Origin: an uncultured Lachnospiraceae bacterium
Lineage (GTDB): Bacteria; Bacillota; Clostridia; Lachnospirales; Lachnospiraceae
Direction: 5' to 3'
Length of the DNA stretch: 64,000 bases
NCBI GenBank assembly: GCA_947177165.1
Contig: CAMWTP010000006.1
Coordinates: 48,906 to 112,905 of the forward strand
In this document: positions 31,863-41,050 of the stretch, piece after piece
Position numbering within the stretch: position 1 is the first letter of the stretch
Layout of the letters: the number at the start of each line of letters is the position of its first letter
The notes under the pieces: model-generated
The model's input: only the letters and a program-made list of their open reading frames with translations
Told to the model about the DNA's origin: nothing
Databases searched by the model: none
Made by a program: the position numbers and the translations under genes

Positions 31863-33170
31863 ATGAAGCATCGAATGAAAAAGGCGCCGATGGGCTGGAA
31901 CAGTTACGACTATTATGACACGACTGTCAACGAGGAGCAGGTAAAGGCCAACGCCGACTTTATGGCGGCGCACATGAAAGAAGCCGGCTGGGAGTATATC
32001 GTGGTGGATATCGAATGGTACGCGAAAGACGCTGGCACTATGAGAGATAAGTATCAGTATATTCCGTTTGGAGACGAGGAGATTGACGCGTATGGAAGAC
32101 TGCTTCCGGCTGTGAACAGATTCCCTTCCGCGGCAGATGGAAAAGGCTTTGGTCCGCTGGCAGCGTATGTACATAATCTCGGATTAAAATTCGGCATTCA
32201 TATCATGCGCGGAATCCCAAGGATTGCAGCGCATCAGCATATGCCGGTTTTCGGGAGCAGTGTCACGGCAAATGACATTGCAGATCCGTCCTCAATCTGC
32301 GGATGGAATCCCGATATGTATGGAGTCCGCAGGAACGTGGAAGGCGCGCAGGCGTACTACGATTCGATTATCAGCCTGTATGCGGAGTGGGGCGTTGACT
32401 TTATCAAATGTGACGACATCTGCAACACGAATGTATATCCGCACAATCCTTATTCCGCAGCGCATGAGGTGGAAATGCTGCAGCGCGCGATTCAGAAATC
32501 CGGCAGGGACATCGTGCTGTCACTCTCTCCGGGACCGGCGCTGATTGAGAAGGCATGGCATTATGAAAAGTATGCCAACATGTGGCGTATTACGGATGAT
32601 TTCTGGGACAACTGGGATTTGCTGCGGAATATGTTTGACCGGTGTGAGCTGTGGCAGAATCATGTGGCGGAGGGTGCCTATCCTGACTGTGACATGCTTC
32701 CTCTTGGAAAGCTCGGGAAAGGCTTTGGCAAACCGGAGTGGGATACAAACTTTACGAAAGACGAGCAGATCACGATGATGACGCTGTGGTGTATCTTCGG
32801 CTCCCCGCTCATGATTGGCGCGGAGCTGACAAAGCTGGACGAGTGGACACTGGATCTGCTGACCAGAAAAGACATCCTGAAATTAGTTTCTAATGATTAT
32901 GCAGGGCGTCAGTTTGACAAAAACGAGGATTGCGCAGTCTGGAGCTGTCTGAACCAGACGACAGGGGAAAAGTATATCGCGTTCTTTAATTTCAAGGAGA
33001 CTGCGCTGGAAATAGAGTGCGACCTGAAAGAAGTGGAGCAGTTTGCGGATACGGAAGGGAATGTCAGCTGCGCAAAGGAGCTCTGGAGCCGGAAGGAAAT
33101 TGCTGTGCAGGGTAATGTGCTCACCGATACTGTACCTTCACACGGAGCGAGGTTATTTGAATTGCATTAA
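31863..33170 (+). CDS. GH27 alpha-galactosidase-like glycoside hydrolase
   Basis: MGWNSYDYYDTTVNEEQ, VVDIEWY, VDFIKCDDIC, MWRITDDFWDNW, GSPLMIGAEL. Confidence 0.9.
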   Translation: MKHRMKKAPMGWNSYDYYDTTVNEEQVKANADFMAAHMKEAGWEYIVVDIEWYAKDAGTMRDKYQYIPFGDEEIDAYGRLLPAVNRFPSAADGKGFGPLAAYVHNLGLKFGIHIMRGIPRIAAHQHMPVFGSSVTANDIADPSSICGWNPDMYGVRRNVEGAQAYYDSIISLYAEWGVDFIKCDDICNTNVYPHNPYSAAHEVEMLQRAIQKSGRDIVLSLSPGPALIEKAWHYEKYANMWRITDDFWDNWDLLRNMFDRCELWQNHVAEGAYPDCDMLPLGKLGKGFGKPEWDTNFTKDEQITMMTLWCIFGSPLMIGAELTKLDEWTLDLLTRKDILKLVSNDYAGRQFDKNEDCAVWSCLNQTTGEKYIAFFNFKETALEIECDLKEVEQFADTEGNVSCAKELWSRKEIAVQGNVLTDTVPSHGARLFELH

Positions 33171-33238
33171 GGAACTGTCAATAAGATAATTTAAAACAGT
33201 TGCTGTAAAATACAGTCAAAAGATGAGGAGTATGAAAA

Positions 33239-33487
33239 ATGATCACGAGAAACATTATATTGAGAAGTCAAAAGGAAGTTATGGAGTTTGTGGATATTGT
33301 CGTGCAGTATCCGTATTCTGTGGAGGTTGCTCTGGGAAGAGAGACGATGGATGCAAAGTCAGTCCTTGGAATGCTGGCTCTGGGTTTCAACCGCGTGATG
33401 AACATGAATATCCAGTCTGAAAACGCGGAGGATTTGCTGGAAGCTGTCAGCAAATTTCTCTGCACGCAGTTCGGGCAGGCAGTTTAG
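33239..33487 (+). CDS. HPr-like protein lacking the His15 motif
   Basis: AKSVLGMLALGF matches HPr Ser46 region; no GLHARPA-like block. Confidence 0.6.
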   Translation: MITRNIILRSQKEVMEFVDIVVQYPYSVEVALGRETMDAKSVLGMLALGFNRVMNMNIQSENAEDLLEAVSKFLCTQFGQAV

Positions 33488-33593
33488 GATTTGCAGAAAA
33501 TGACTCATGATACCTGCTGACAGGGGATTTTTTACATGCTCCAGTCAGCAGGTATATTGTTTTTTAACTGTTTTCTGATTCAGAACAGGCTGT

Positions 33594-34076
33594 TCATAAT
33601 CTCAGAACAGCAATCACTTCCTCGCCGTCCATCTCTCCAGTCTCCTGAAATCCAAAAGAATGATAAAGCTTTTGGGCGGAAGTGTTCTCTGGCTCATAGG
33701 ACAGCCAGCAGCATTCTGCTTTTCCGCAAGGCATTGTGCGGATAAAGTCCAGGGCGAGCTTTACGGCAGTTTTCCCATAACCCTTATGCTGATAACGCTG
33801 GTCGATCATCAGACGCCAGAGATTGTAATTGTTTCTGGCAATCTGTGGGGGATTCTCCCAGCACTCATCCGCATCGTATCCGACCATTAAGAAGCCGACT
33901 GCGATGTCATCATCATAGATACCAAAGGGGAATGCATAGCCTCCGCCGGTAATTGCAGTGTATGCTTCGATGATGCTGATATCATTGCTGGCAACGAAGC
34001 TTTTTTGATCGTCCCTTACATGTAATTTCAGTAGTTCCCAGACATTCTTTCCTGTCACTTTCTCTAATTTTAGCAT
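33594..34076 (-). CDS. GNAT family N-acetyltransferase
   Basis: MIDQRYQHKGYGKTAVKLALDFI; SYEPENTSAQKLYHSFGF. Confidence 0.88.
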   Translation of the reverse strand: MLKLEKVTGKNVWELLKLHVRDDQKSFVASNDISIIEAYTAITGGGYAFPFGIYDDDIAVGFLMVGYDADECWENPPQIARNNYNLWRLMIDQRYQHKGYGKTAVKLALDFIRTMPCGKAECCWLSYEPENTSAQKLYHSFGFQETGEMDGEEVIAVLRL

Positions 34077-34435
34077 TTGTGTTCCTCCTTGTTCTGGCGC
34101 ATGTCTGAAAAAATCATTCCCATAAGCCGTGATGCATATCTAACAAAAACCATTGTTCAAACACTAAACTTCAGATGGCCCGCATCATCATCATGCTCCA
34201 TATCGGTGTGGTCAGCAGAGACAGCACCCAGCTATCCCGCATATGGAAGCCGCAGCGTCTTCCATATTTTATTCAGCCATGAAACTTCATCCGTTGGCAC
34301 ATTTTTATTATACTTAAAAGAAAAGAACCTGTACAGACGCGGACACAAAAAATTCTATAATACTTTTTGACATTGCGCCGTTGGCGAAATTGAGTTATAA
34401 TGGCTGCAGTCAATAAACGAAGGAGGTTGTTTGAA

Positions 34436-34651
34436 ATGAACGGGCAGGAGATTGTAATTCGGCGGTTAACCCCCGGGTTATGTGAAGACTGGGTGCAGTA
34501 TTTTGATAAAATCGCATTCCAGGATCATCAGGATTGGGCATTCTGCTATTGTCTGGAAGGACATTTGGACCGTAAGACACAGGAAGAGTGGACAGATCCG
34601 AATGAGCGCAGAAATAAAGCGATTGAATTGATTTCTTTTATTGCCATGTGA
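34436..34651 (+). pseudogene. Truncated N-terminal GNAT fragment
   Basis: MNGQEIVIRRLTPGLCEDWVQYFDKIAFQDHQDWAFCYCLEGHLDRKTQEEW... ends abruptly before the acetyl-CoA motif. Confidence 0.55.
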
Positions 34652-35471
34652 TTTGACCTAAATGCTTTCCGAACGCTTCTAAATGAGACTCATCAATGGC
34701 TCCCGCATGAATATCGGCATAAAATCCATTACTTCGTATCCATGCAATAAGTTTTTCATCTGAATACATTACGGCAATTCCATACACATTGAATTCTGAC
34801 AAAAGATGATATTTCTCATTACAAAAATTTTTTAATTCCCGCTCAATATCAAGTGTCGTCACGAACTTTCCCTTACATCTACCTTTTTTAAAAACCGGTT
34901 TATTCTCCAGTGCAATTGTAAGCATTCTGCCCACACAAAACTGGTAGCAGCAAAAGCCACTTTTTTCTATATGCCATTCCCTTTTGTAATATTGCGCAAG
35001 GCATCCGCTTTCTATATCGTAACCAGCAATTGGTGCTCGTTTTTTCTTAAAGAAAACAATGATTCCCTGTTCTACATAAATTTCGTCAAGCGGTAAGAAA
35101 TGCTCAACATTTGAAAAATATTCCTCATGATTGCGAATTGCTGTGTAAACAAGTTTTAATTCTGTCGGAAAAGAAACCTCCAGTTTTTCTTCCACTGCGG
35201 AAAAATCAATATCTTCTTTCACATTGAGGTTCATAAATGATTGCATCTTTAATATCATTGCTTGTAAATCTGTATATTCAGGTTCCAGTAAATGGTGGTT
35301 TTCCCAAAAACGAACTGCTTGGTCTTCGCTGCTAATCTGGTGGGCTGTCAAAATGCACTCTGGTCTGCTGAGTGAAACGTTCTGGTAGCCGGAAACCTGT
35401 TCCGCACGATAATTTCCATAGTATATGTTATTCCGATAAATATAAAATCCCTGCCGCATTTTGCCCTCCAA
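34638..35471 (-). CDS. SMI1/KNR4 (SUKH)-like protein
   Basis: FSAVEEKLEVSFPTELKLVYTAIRNHEEYF...FLPLDEIYVEQGIIVF. Confidence 0.6.
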   Translation of the reverse strand: MEGKMRQGFYIYRNNIYYGNYRAEQVSGYQNVSLSRPECILTAHQISSEDQAVRFWENHHLLEPEYTDLQAMILKMQSFMNLNVKEDIDFSAVEEKLEVSFPTELKLVYTAIRNHEEYFSNVEHFLPLDEIYVEQGIIVFFKKKRAPIAGYDIESGCLAQYYKREWHIEKSGFCCYQFCVGRMLTIALENKPVFKKGRCKGKFVTTLDIERELKNFCNEKYHLLSEFNVYGIAVMYSDEKLIAWIRSNGFYADIHAGAIDESHLEAFGKHLGQITWQ

Positions 35472-35480
35472 AAGATTATA

Positions 35481-35633
35481 GTGTCGCTAGGCAGCGACAC
35501 ATTATGAGAATGGTCTATCCTTCTGCAATTTCCTATAAAGTGACAAATGGCTATGCATTTCCGCATAGCCATTTGTATAGTAACTCCATTAGAGTTGCTA
35601 ACGCTTTTAGCAGTCCACTTTGCGGTAGGACTC
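35481..35633 (-). repeat. Multi-hairpin intergenic element (possible mobile-element end or structured RNA)
   Basis: GTGTCGCT-AGGC-AGCGACAC (35481-35500); ACAAATGGCTATGC-ATTTCC-GCATAGCCATTTGT (35543-35576); AGTAACTC..GAGTTGCT; AGTCC..GGACT. Confidence 0.45.
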
Positions 35634-35813
35634 ACCACTAAAATTATAATATCATATTTTTAAAAATAGTCAACATTTTCTGAATGGTATTCTGTAATCA
35701 AATCGTTACTGTTTACTCCGTTCCAGTAACAGGCAAAAATCCATAGTTTTTGATATAATTATAAAAACAAGAGAAAACCGATAAGGCATCTCGCAAATTA
35801 GGAGGTTTTAGAG

Positions 35814-35987
35814 ATGAATAAAATATTACTGCGTATTGCCGACTTGCGTAAAAAAGCAAAAGTAACACAGCAGGAACTGGCACACAGCATAGGTGTATCG
35901 TTTCAGACGATCAGCAAGTGGGAAAACGGTGTCAATATGCTGGATATAACCATTCTCCCATTACTGGCCGATTATTTTAAAGTATAA
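35814..35987 (+). pseudogene. XRE-family HTH regulator truncated by frameshift
   Basis: MNKILLRIADLRKKAKVTQQELAHSIGVSFQTISKWENGVNMLDITILPLLADYFKV*, followed in another frame by DQLLGLKPLDGD. Confidence 0.65.
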
Positions 35988-36128
35988 CAGATCAGTTATT
36001 GGGCTTAAAACCACTTGACGGTGACACATTACGGTTGCCACAAAATATGCAGTATCCCAAATAGAATAACTTACCACAAAACTGAAACACAGTTTTTCTT
36101 TCTGGTTCTGCAAACACGCTCTAAGACT

Positions 36129-37013
36129 TTAATGCTCATACCAGACGAAATCATCAACATCCCAGTAAAGACCCACGTCCCCGCTAATGGAATAAGCGCC
36201 ACAAATACTGCCGTCCACAGCATTGACAAAACAATTATAATTGAAAAAATCCTTTGGATCCACCACATCCTCCTTATTACCAAAGTGTACAGAATACGCG
36301 ATATCTCCCTTATCCTTGTACTCATCCCAGTCCGTAATATCCCATAAATGCAATTTCCAGCCGTTAGATGTAAGCTCGGGGTATATGCATACTTCCAGTT
36401 CCTTTGCCTTTTCGCCAATATCAGCCTCCATCGCCCTCCTTGCAATCTCTATTGCTTCATCTTCGCTGATGCCGCCTGCCACTGTTACCTTTTCCTCAAG
36501 CAAGGCTCTGTCTCTCCGCTCCGCCTCGTCTATCTTCTCCTGCGTCCAGCCCTGCGAATTGACAGCTATCCGAGAATTACAGTCAATAATCTCCAAAAGT
36601 TCCTCGTCCGTAAGTTCCCTGTCTGGCAGATAGTATTCCCCTGTAGACCTGATATAGCAGAGCGTTCCTTCCGTCACTGACTCGGCAATGTCCACTTCCT
36701 GAATCATCTTTTCAGGCTTTGTGGTTTCATTCTGATAGGACTGCTCCAGCTCTGCCATACGTTCTTTTTCCATATCAGAATATGCTCTCATCATACTGCT
36801 TCCCTGTGTCCGGGCAGTATCCATGGAAGCTTGCACTTCCACGTCAGTCTGTGACTCCGCGCTCTTTGGCTCTGCTTCTGAAATCTCATGCGATACTGCC
36901 GTATCCGCCTGCTTACTGTCATCACCGGTTTTCCCGCATCCGGTCAATGAAAGAACCCCTGCAGCAAATAAAGCTGCCAGCGCTGTCTTTCCAATTTTAT
37001 TGCATTTCTTCAT
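36129..37013 (-). CDS. Putative lipoprotein paralogous to the anti-sigma ectodomain at 37135..38040
   Basis: LSLTGCGK lipobox; TEGTLCYIRSTGEYYLPDRELTDEELLEIID matches EGTLCYIRSTGVFNLPPQEMTDEEILEIID. Confidence 0.7.
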   Translation of the reverse strand: MKKCNKIGKTALAALFAAGVLSLTGCGKTGDDSKQADTAVSHEISEAEPKSAESQTDVEVQASMDTARTQGSSMMRAYSDMEKERMAELEQSYQNETTKPEKMIQEVDIAESVTEGTLCYIRSTGEYYLPDRELTDEELLEIIDCNSRIAVNSQGWTQEKIDEAERRDRALLEEKVTVAGGISEDEAIEIARRAMEADIGEKAKELEVCIYPELTSNGWKLHLWDITDWDEYKDKGDIAYSVHFGNKEDVVDPKDFFNYNCFVNAVDGSICGAYSISGDVGLYWDVDDFVWYEH

Positions 37014-37134
37014 CGCTTTTCCCTCTTATCCCCTGAATATCGTTATTTTATATTTCCGTCTGACCGGCATAGCAGCAGACACCCTGCCAGTCAGACGGTG
37101 TTTTTGCACCAGTCGTCAAACATTGAAAAGATAC

Positions 37135-38040
37135 TTATTCTTCTGGTATGGTTTCATTCGTCCTAATGTTCAGAATACTTCCATCCACAGCGTCAATGGT
37201 ACATTCATAATACAGCGAATGATCCCCAGGATTGCTAAAATGTACGAGATAAGCCATATCCCCCTTATGTTCATAACTCGTCTGGTCTGAGAGATCTATT
37301 TTAAGCACGGCTTCAGAACCATCTTGATATCTCAATATTTCTTTTCCTTCCGCGCGCTCTCCAAGGTCAGCCTGCATCTGTCTCGTTGCGATCTCTATCG
37401 CATCCTCTTCACTGATGCCGCCTGCAGCCTGTATCCTTTCCCGCCACTGATCTTCCTTCGCCTGCTTTTCCGCTATCGCTTCCTGAGCTGCCGTACCCTG
37501 TGAAACTGCATAACTCATCATATGCTGAAAATCAATGATCTCTAAAATCTCTTCGTCGGTCATTTCCTGAGGAGGCAGATTGAAAACACCCGTAGACCTG
37601 ATATAGCAGAGCGTTCCCTCTGGCGCATCCTCCGCATTGTCCACCTGGGCAATGACATTTTCTGGAAATTGTCCACCTTTATACGCCTGCCAGAGCGCTT
37701 TATTGCGTTCTTTTTCACTATCAGAATACTCCCTTGAAAACTCGTCCGCTTCCGTAGGTTTCGACTGAACCATACTGTTAATTTCCTGTACTTCCTCTTT
37801 CGGAATACGCTCCATGCGATCCCTTACGATACTTGTCACATACGCCCGAACCGGAAAACTGACGATACCCGTCACAAGCACAAATACTGCCGCAGCCGTC
37901 GCAATCCTTCTCCAATTCCATGTTTTCATATTCTTATTTCCGTTTTCCATCTTTTTCTGAATATGAATAATTATCTCCTCCTGCATTTCCGATGAAATGT
38001 GTACCTGATCCATTGCTTTCTTTACATCATATCCGTCCAT
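37135..38040 (-). CDS. Transmembrane anti-sigma-factor-like protein
   Basis: Cytosolic N-terminus, single TM (RRIATAAAVFVLVTGIVSFPV), directly downstream of ECF sigma factor. Confidence 0.7.
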   Translation of the reverse strand: MDGYDVKKAMDQVHISSEMQEEIIIHIQKKMENGNKNMKTWNWRRIATAAAVFVLVTGIVSFPVRAYVTSIVRDRMERIPKEEVQEINSMVQSKPTEADEFSREYSDSEKERNKALWQAYKGGQFPENVIAQVDNAEDAPEGTLCYIRSTGVFNLPPQEMTDEEILEIIDFQHMMSYAVSQGTAAQEAIAEKQAKEDQWRERIQAAGGISEEDAIEIATRQMQADLGERAEGKEILRYQDGSEAVLKIDLSDQTSYEHKGDMAYLVHFSNPGDHSLYYECTIDAVDGSILNIRTNETIPEE

Positions 38041-38043
38041 TCG

Positions 38044-38520
38044 TTATATTCCTCCTTCCATCCTGACCGTATCCCGCATTTGTTTTCTTCCCCGCAGCAG
38101 CCTCGATTTTACTGCGCTTTCTGTGATTCCTAAAATATCCGCAATTTCCTTAATAGAATATCCCTCCACATAATGCAGATAAATAACTGTTTTATGCTTT
38201 ATTGGGAGTTCGAGAAGTTCTTTTAGGGTTTCCCTCTGTTCGGGTGCCGCAGGAATATTTTCCACTTCATCAATAGAAACTTTCGGATGCCGGACTCTGA
38301 ACCGTATCATATCACGACAAATATTCGTTGCCACCTTGATTAGCCACGCTTTCTCATGTTCCTCGTCACGAAAATCTGGTTTCTTTTCCAAATACCTGCA
38401 AAAGGTATCCTGAATGGCATCCTGAACATCCTGCTCATTGCAGAGTATAACAAGGCATATCTTGTAGAGCATATCACTGTATTTTATGACCGCTTCTCTT
38501 ATGTCTTTCTCGATATCCAT
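38044..38520 (-). CDS. ECF RNA polymerase sigma factor
   Basis: DVQDAIQDTFCRYLEKKPDF; YLHYVEGYSIKEIADILGITESAVKSRLLRGRKQM. Confidence 0.92.
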   Translation of the reverse strand: MDIEKDIREAVIKYSDMLYKICLVILCNEQDVQDAIQDTFCRYLEKKPDFRDEEHEKAWLIKVATNICRDMIRFRVRHPKVSIDEVENIPAAPEQRETLKELLELPIKHKTVIYLHYVEGYSIKEIADILGITESAVKSRLLRGRKQMRDTVRMEGGI

Positions 38521-38688
38521 GTGTTTTTCACCTCCTTTGCTTTAAACACGTTTTAGGTGAGGAAAAGGTTGCACATAAAATAAATTTGATTACATTTTAT
38601 CAATTAACAGGCTTAATTTGTTGATGAAATTTATATTCTTGCACCCAAATTCTCCAGACCCTCCAGAACAAAAAACTTTATTTTCCAG

Positions 38689-38717
38689 TTGCAATCCTGT
38701 TGATGATATGCTATATT
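38689..38717 (+). promoter_or_regulatory. SigmaA promoter of argS leader
   Basis: TTGCAA (38689-38694)-17-TATATT (38712-38717). Confidence 0.65.
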
Positions 38718-38747
38718 TGAAATCAGTAAATCGAGAGGATAAACGCT

Positions 38748-38807
38748 ATGAGTTCATGTTTGATAAACAGTTTAAGACGCAGAGAGGAGAGACGTAAGCT
38801 CTTGTAA
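38748..38807 (+). CDS. Arg-rich leader peptide MSSCLINSLRRREERRKLL
   Basis: 19 codons + stop; GAGAGG 9 nt upstream; five Arg codons in a seven-codon stretch; lies between promoter and terminator upstream of argS. Confidence 0.6.
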   Translation: MSSCLINSLRRREERRKLL

Positions 38808-38934
38808 TCATTGCTTTCCGCATGGTTGCAAGGGATGTACGTCTTGTTTCTGTGCGGTTGCTGTTTATAAATGGGATAGATGCAGAACCGTATTAGATTT
38901 AGCATAATGCTAATGTCTGTGCGGTTCTTTTTTT
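38763..38934 (+). promoter_or_regulatory. Candidate transcription attenuator of argS
   Basis: Nested stem arms 38763-38770/38861-38868, 38778-38785/38847-38856, 38790-38796/38838-38844, 38801-38807/38826-38832; terminator AGAACCG/CGGTTCT+T7 at 38884-38934. Confidence 0.6.
38884..38934 (+). terminator. Rho-independent terminator upstream of argS
   Basis: AGAACCG(38884-38890) ... CGGTTCT(38922-38928) TTTTTT. Confidence 0.7.
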
Positions 38935-39079
38935 GCACACAAATTCAGTTCTGAAAATCATATGGATATTTTCCATAAAAAGATACAGCGGAGCTGTTCT
39001 GCATCTGGCGTGCGGGTAGAGAGACAATCTACTATTCGAATCCATCGATAGGATAATGAAACTATATGGAGGGCTTCTT

Positions 39080-40822
39080 ATGAAAGAAAAAATTTGTGAC
39101 TATTTATCAGGTATTGTGGAGGGGGTATCCGCAGACGAATTTCTGGATATGGCGGAGACGCCGCCGGAGGAGGAGATGGGCGATTTGGCGTTGCCCTGTT
39201 TCGGGCTGGCAAAGAAAATGCACAGGAATCCCAAGATAATCGCAGCTGAAATTGCAGAAAGACTGAACGCGCAAAAAGAAAATATTGGCTTAGAGAGGGT
39301 AGAACAGGTGGGCGCATACTGCAATCTTTTCTGGAATCGCAAAGCATATGTGGAAAATTGTGTCAAAAAGCTCCAGACGGAAAATCTTGGCGTGGCACGA
39401 ACCGGCATGGGGCAAACAATCTGCATGGATTATTCTTCGCCGAATATTGCAAAAAATTTCCATGTGGGGCACCTGCGCACGACAATAATCGGGAATGCAT
39501 TGTACAAAATCTATCAGAAATTAGGCTTTCAGGTAGTTCGAATCAATCATCTGGGAGACTGGGGAACGCAGTTTGGAAAGCTGATTGTGGCGTACAAATT
39601 GTGGAGCAGTGAGGAACTGGTAAAGGAGAAAGGCATAGAAGAATTGCTGCGCATATATGTGAAGTTCAATGCGGAGGCGGAGCATGATGCGCAATTAATC
39701 ACAGAAGCCAGGGAGTGGTTTGTCAAAATGGAGCAGAATGATCCAGAAGCTATCGCAATCTGGGAGTGGTTTAAACAGATTAGCATGGTTGAATTTGAGC
39801 GCATCTATCAGCTGCTGGGGATCACGTTTGATTCCTATGTGGGGGAGAGCTTTTACCGTGGCAAAGTGCCTGCACTGGTGGAAGCGTTAAAGGAAAAGAA
39901 TCTGCTCGTGGAAAGTCAGGGGGCGCAAGTCATCGATTTGGAGGAATATCAGATGCCGCCCTGCCTGATTACAAAGAGTGACGGGAGTTCGATTTATCAT
40001 TCGCGCGATATTGCGGCTGTGCTGTACCGCAAGGAGAAATATGACTTTGTAAAATGTATCTATGTGACAGGACTGGAGCAGTCACTGCATTTTAAACAAG
40101 TCTTTAAGGCGATTGAAGTGATGGGTTATGACTGGGCGGAAACCTTGGTCCATGTGCCGTATGGGCTGGTGAGTCTGGACGGGGAAAAGCTCTCGACCAG
40201 AAACGGAAATATCATTTACGCGGAGGATATTTTAAAGGAAGCAATCGGGCGTGCCGAAAAAGCAATTTTGGAGAAAAATCCAAATCTCGGAAACAGGCAG
40301 CTGCAAAGCAGTCCGCAGGACTGTCTCTCCACAGATTCCAGGGAGCAGGTCGCAAGGATGGTTGGCGTAGGCGCAGTGATTTTCCATGATTTATATAACC
40401 AGCGCATTAAGAATATTGATTTTTCATGGAAAGAAGTGCTTAATTTCGACGGCAGTACAGGACCGTATGTGCAGTACACCTACGCCCGCGCTAAGAGCGT
40501 TTTGAGCAAATATGGGGAGCCAGTGGATTTTACCCGGACAGATTGGAATGCACTTACCGACAGTGTGGCTTACAATTTGGTTAAGATACTGGGCGGGTAT
40601 GAAGATGCTGTCAAAAATGCGGCGGCAAAGTACGAGCCCTCGGTGGTGGCGCGGTATGTCATGAGTCTGGCAGCTGCATTTAATAAGTTCTATCATGACT
40701 GTGCGATCTTAAAGGCAGAGGAGACGGTGAAGCGGGCGCGTCTGGCATTAACGGAATTGACGCAGCGGGTGTTGCGGGATGGCTGCGGGCTGTTGGGACT
40801 CGAGTGTCCTGAGGAGATGTAG
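39080..40822 (+). CDS. argS: Arginyl-tRNA synthetase
   Basis: DYSSPNIAKNFHVGHLRTTIIGN (HIGH-like), HLGDWGTQFGKLI, SLDGEKLSTRNGN; C-terminal ALTELTQRVLRDGCGLLGLECPEEM. Confidence 0.96.
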   Translation: MKEKICDYLSGIVEGVSADEFLDMAETPPEEEMGDLALPCFGLAKKMHRNPKIIAAEIAERLNAQKENIGLERVEQVGAYCNLFWNRKAYVENCVKKLQTENLGVARTGMGQTICMDYSSPNIAKNFHVGHLRTTIIGNALYKIYQKLGFQVVRINHLGDWGTQFGKLIVAYKLWSSEELVKEKGIEELLRIYVKFNAEAEHDAQLITEAREWFVKMEQNDPEAIAIWEWFKQISMVEFERIYQLLGITFDSYVGESFYRGKVPALVEALKEKNLLVESQGAQVIDLEEYQMPPCLITKSDGSSIYHSRDIAAVLYRKEKYDFVKCIYVTGLEQSLHFKQVFKAIEVMGYDWAETLVHVPYGLVSLDGEKLSTRNGNIIYAEDILKEAIGRAEKAILEKNPNLGNRQLQSSPQDCLSTDSREQVARMVGVGAVIFHDLYNQRIKNIDFSWKEVLNFDGSTGPYVQYTYARAKSVLSKYGEPVDFTRTDWNALTDSVAYNLVKILGGYEDAVKNAAAKYEPSVVARYVMSLAAAFNKFYHDCAILKAEETVKRARLALTELTQRVLRDGCGLLGLECPEEM

Positions 40823-41050
40823 GCGATAATCGGACAGATTTCTTAAGTAAAAGAAGTGCGCGAAATATTTCGAATATATTTTCGAAAAAACTTGACAGAA
40901 ATGATATGTCGCGCTATACTGAATAAACATATCGAACAAATGAGCGATTGCGTCCACAGTTCAGAACTGGTATACTAAAGGAACATGATGAAAATAAGAA
41001 AGACCGTGAACCGATTGTTTAAGCGGTTGGTCTGATAGGAGGTCAGTTCT

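Noticed and set aside
38790-38880. Cys-rich frame DVSSCNHCFPHGCKGCTSCFCAVAVYKWDRC on the + strand
   Set aside because: No in-frame start codon or RBS; it overlaps the better supported Arg-rich leader and hairpin structure
38689-39080. T-box riboswitch upstream of argS
   Set aside because: No UGGNACC T-box sequence seen near the terminator; alternative explained by leader-peptide attenuation
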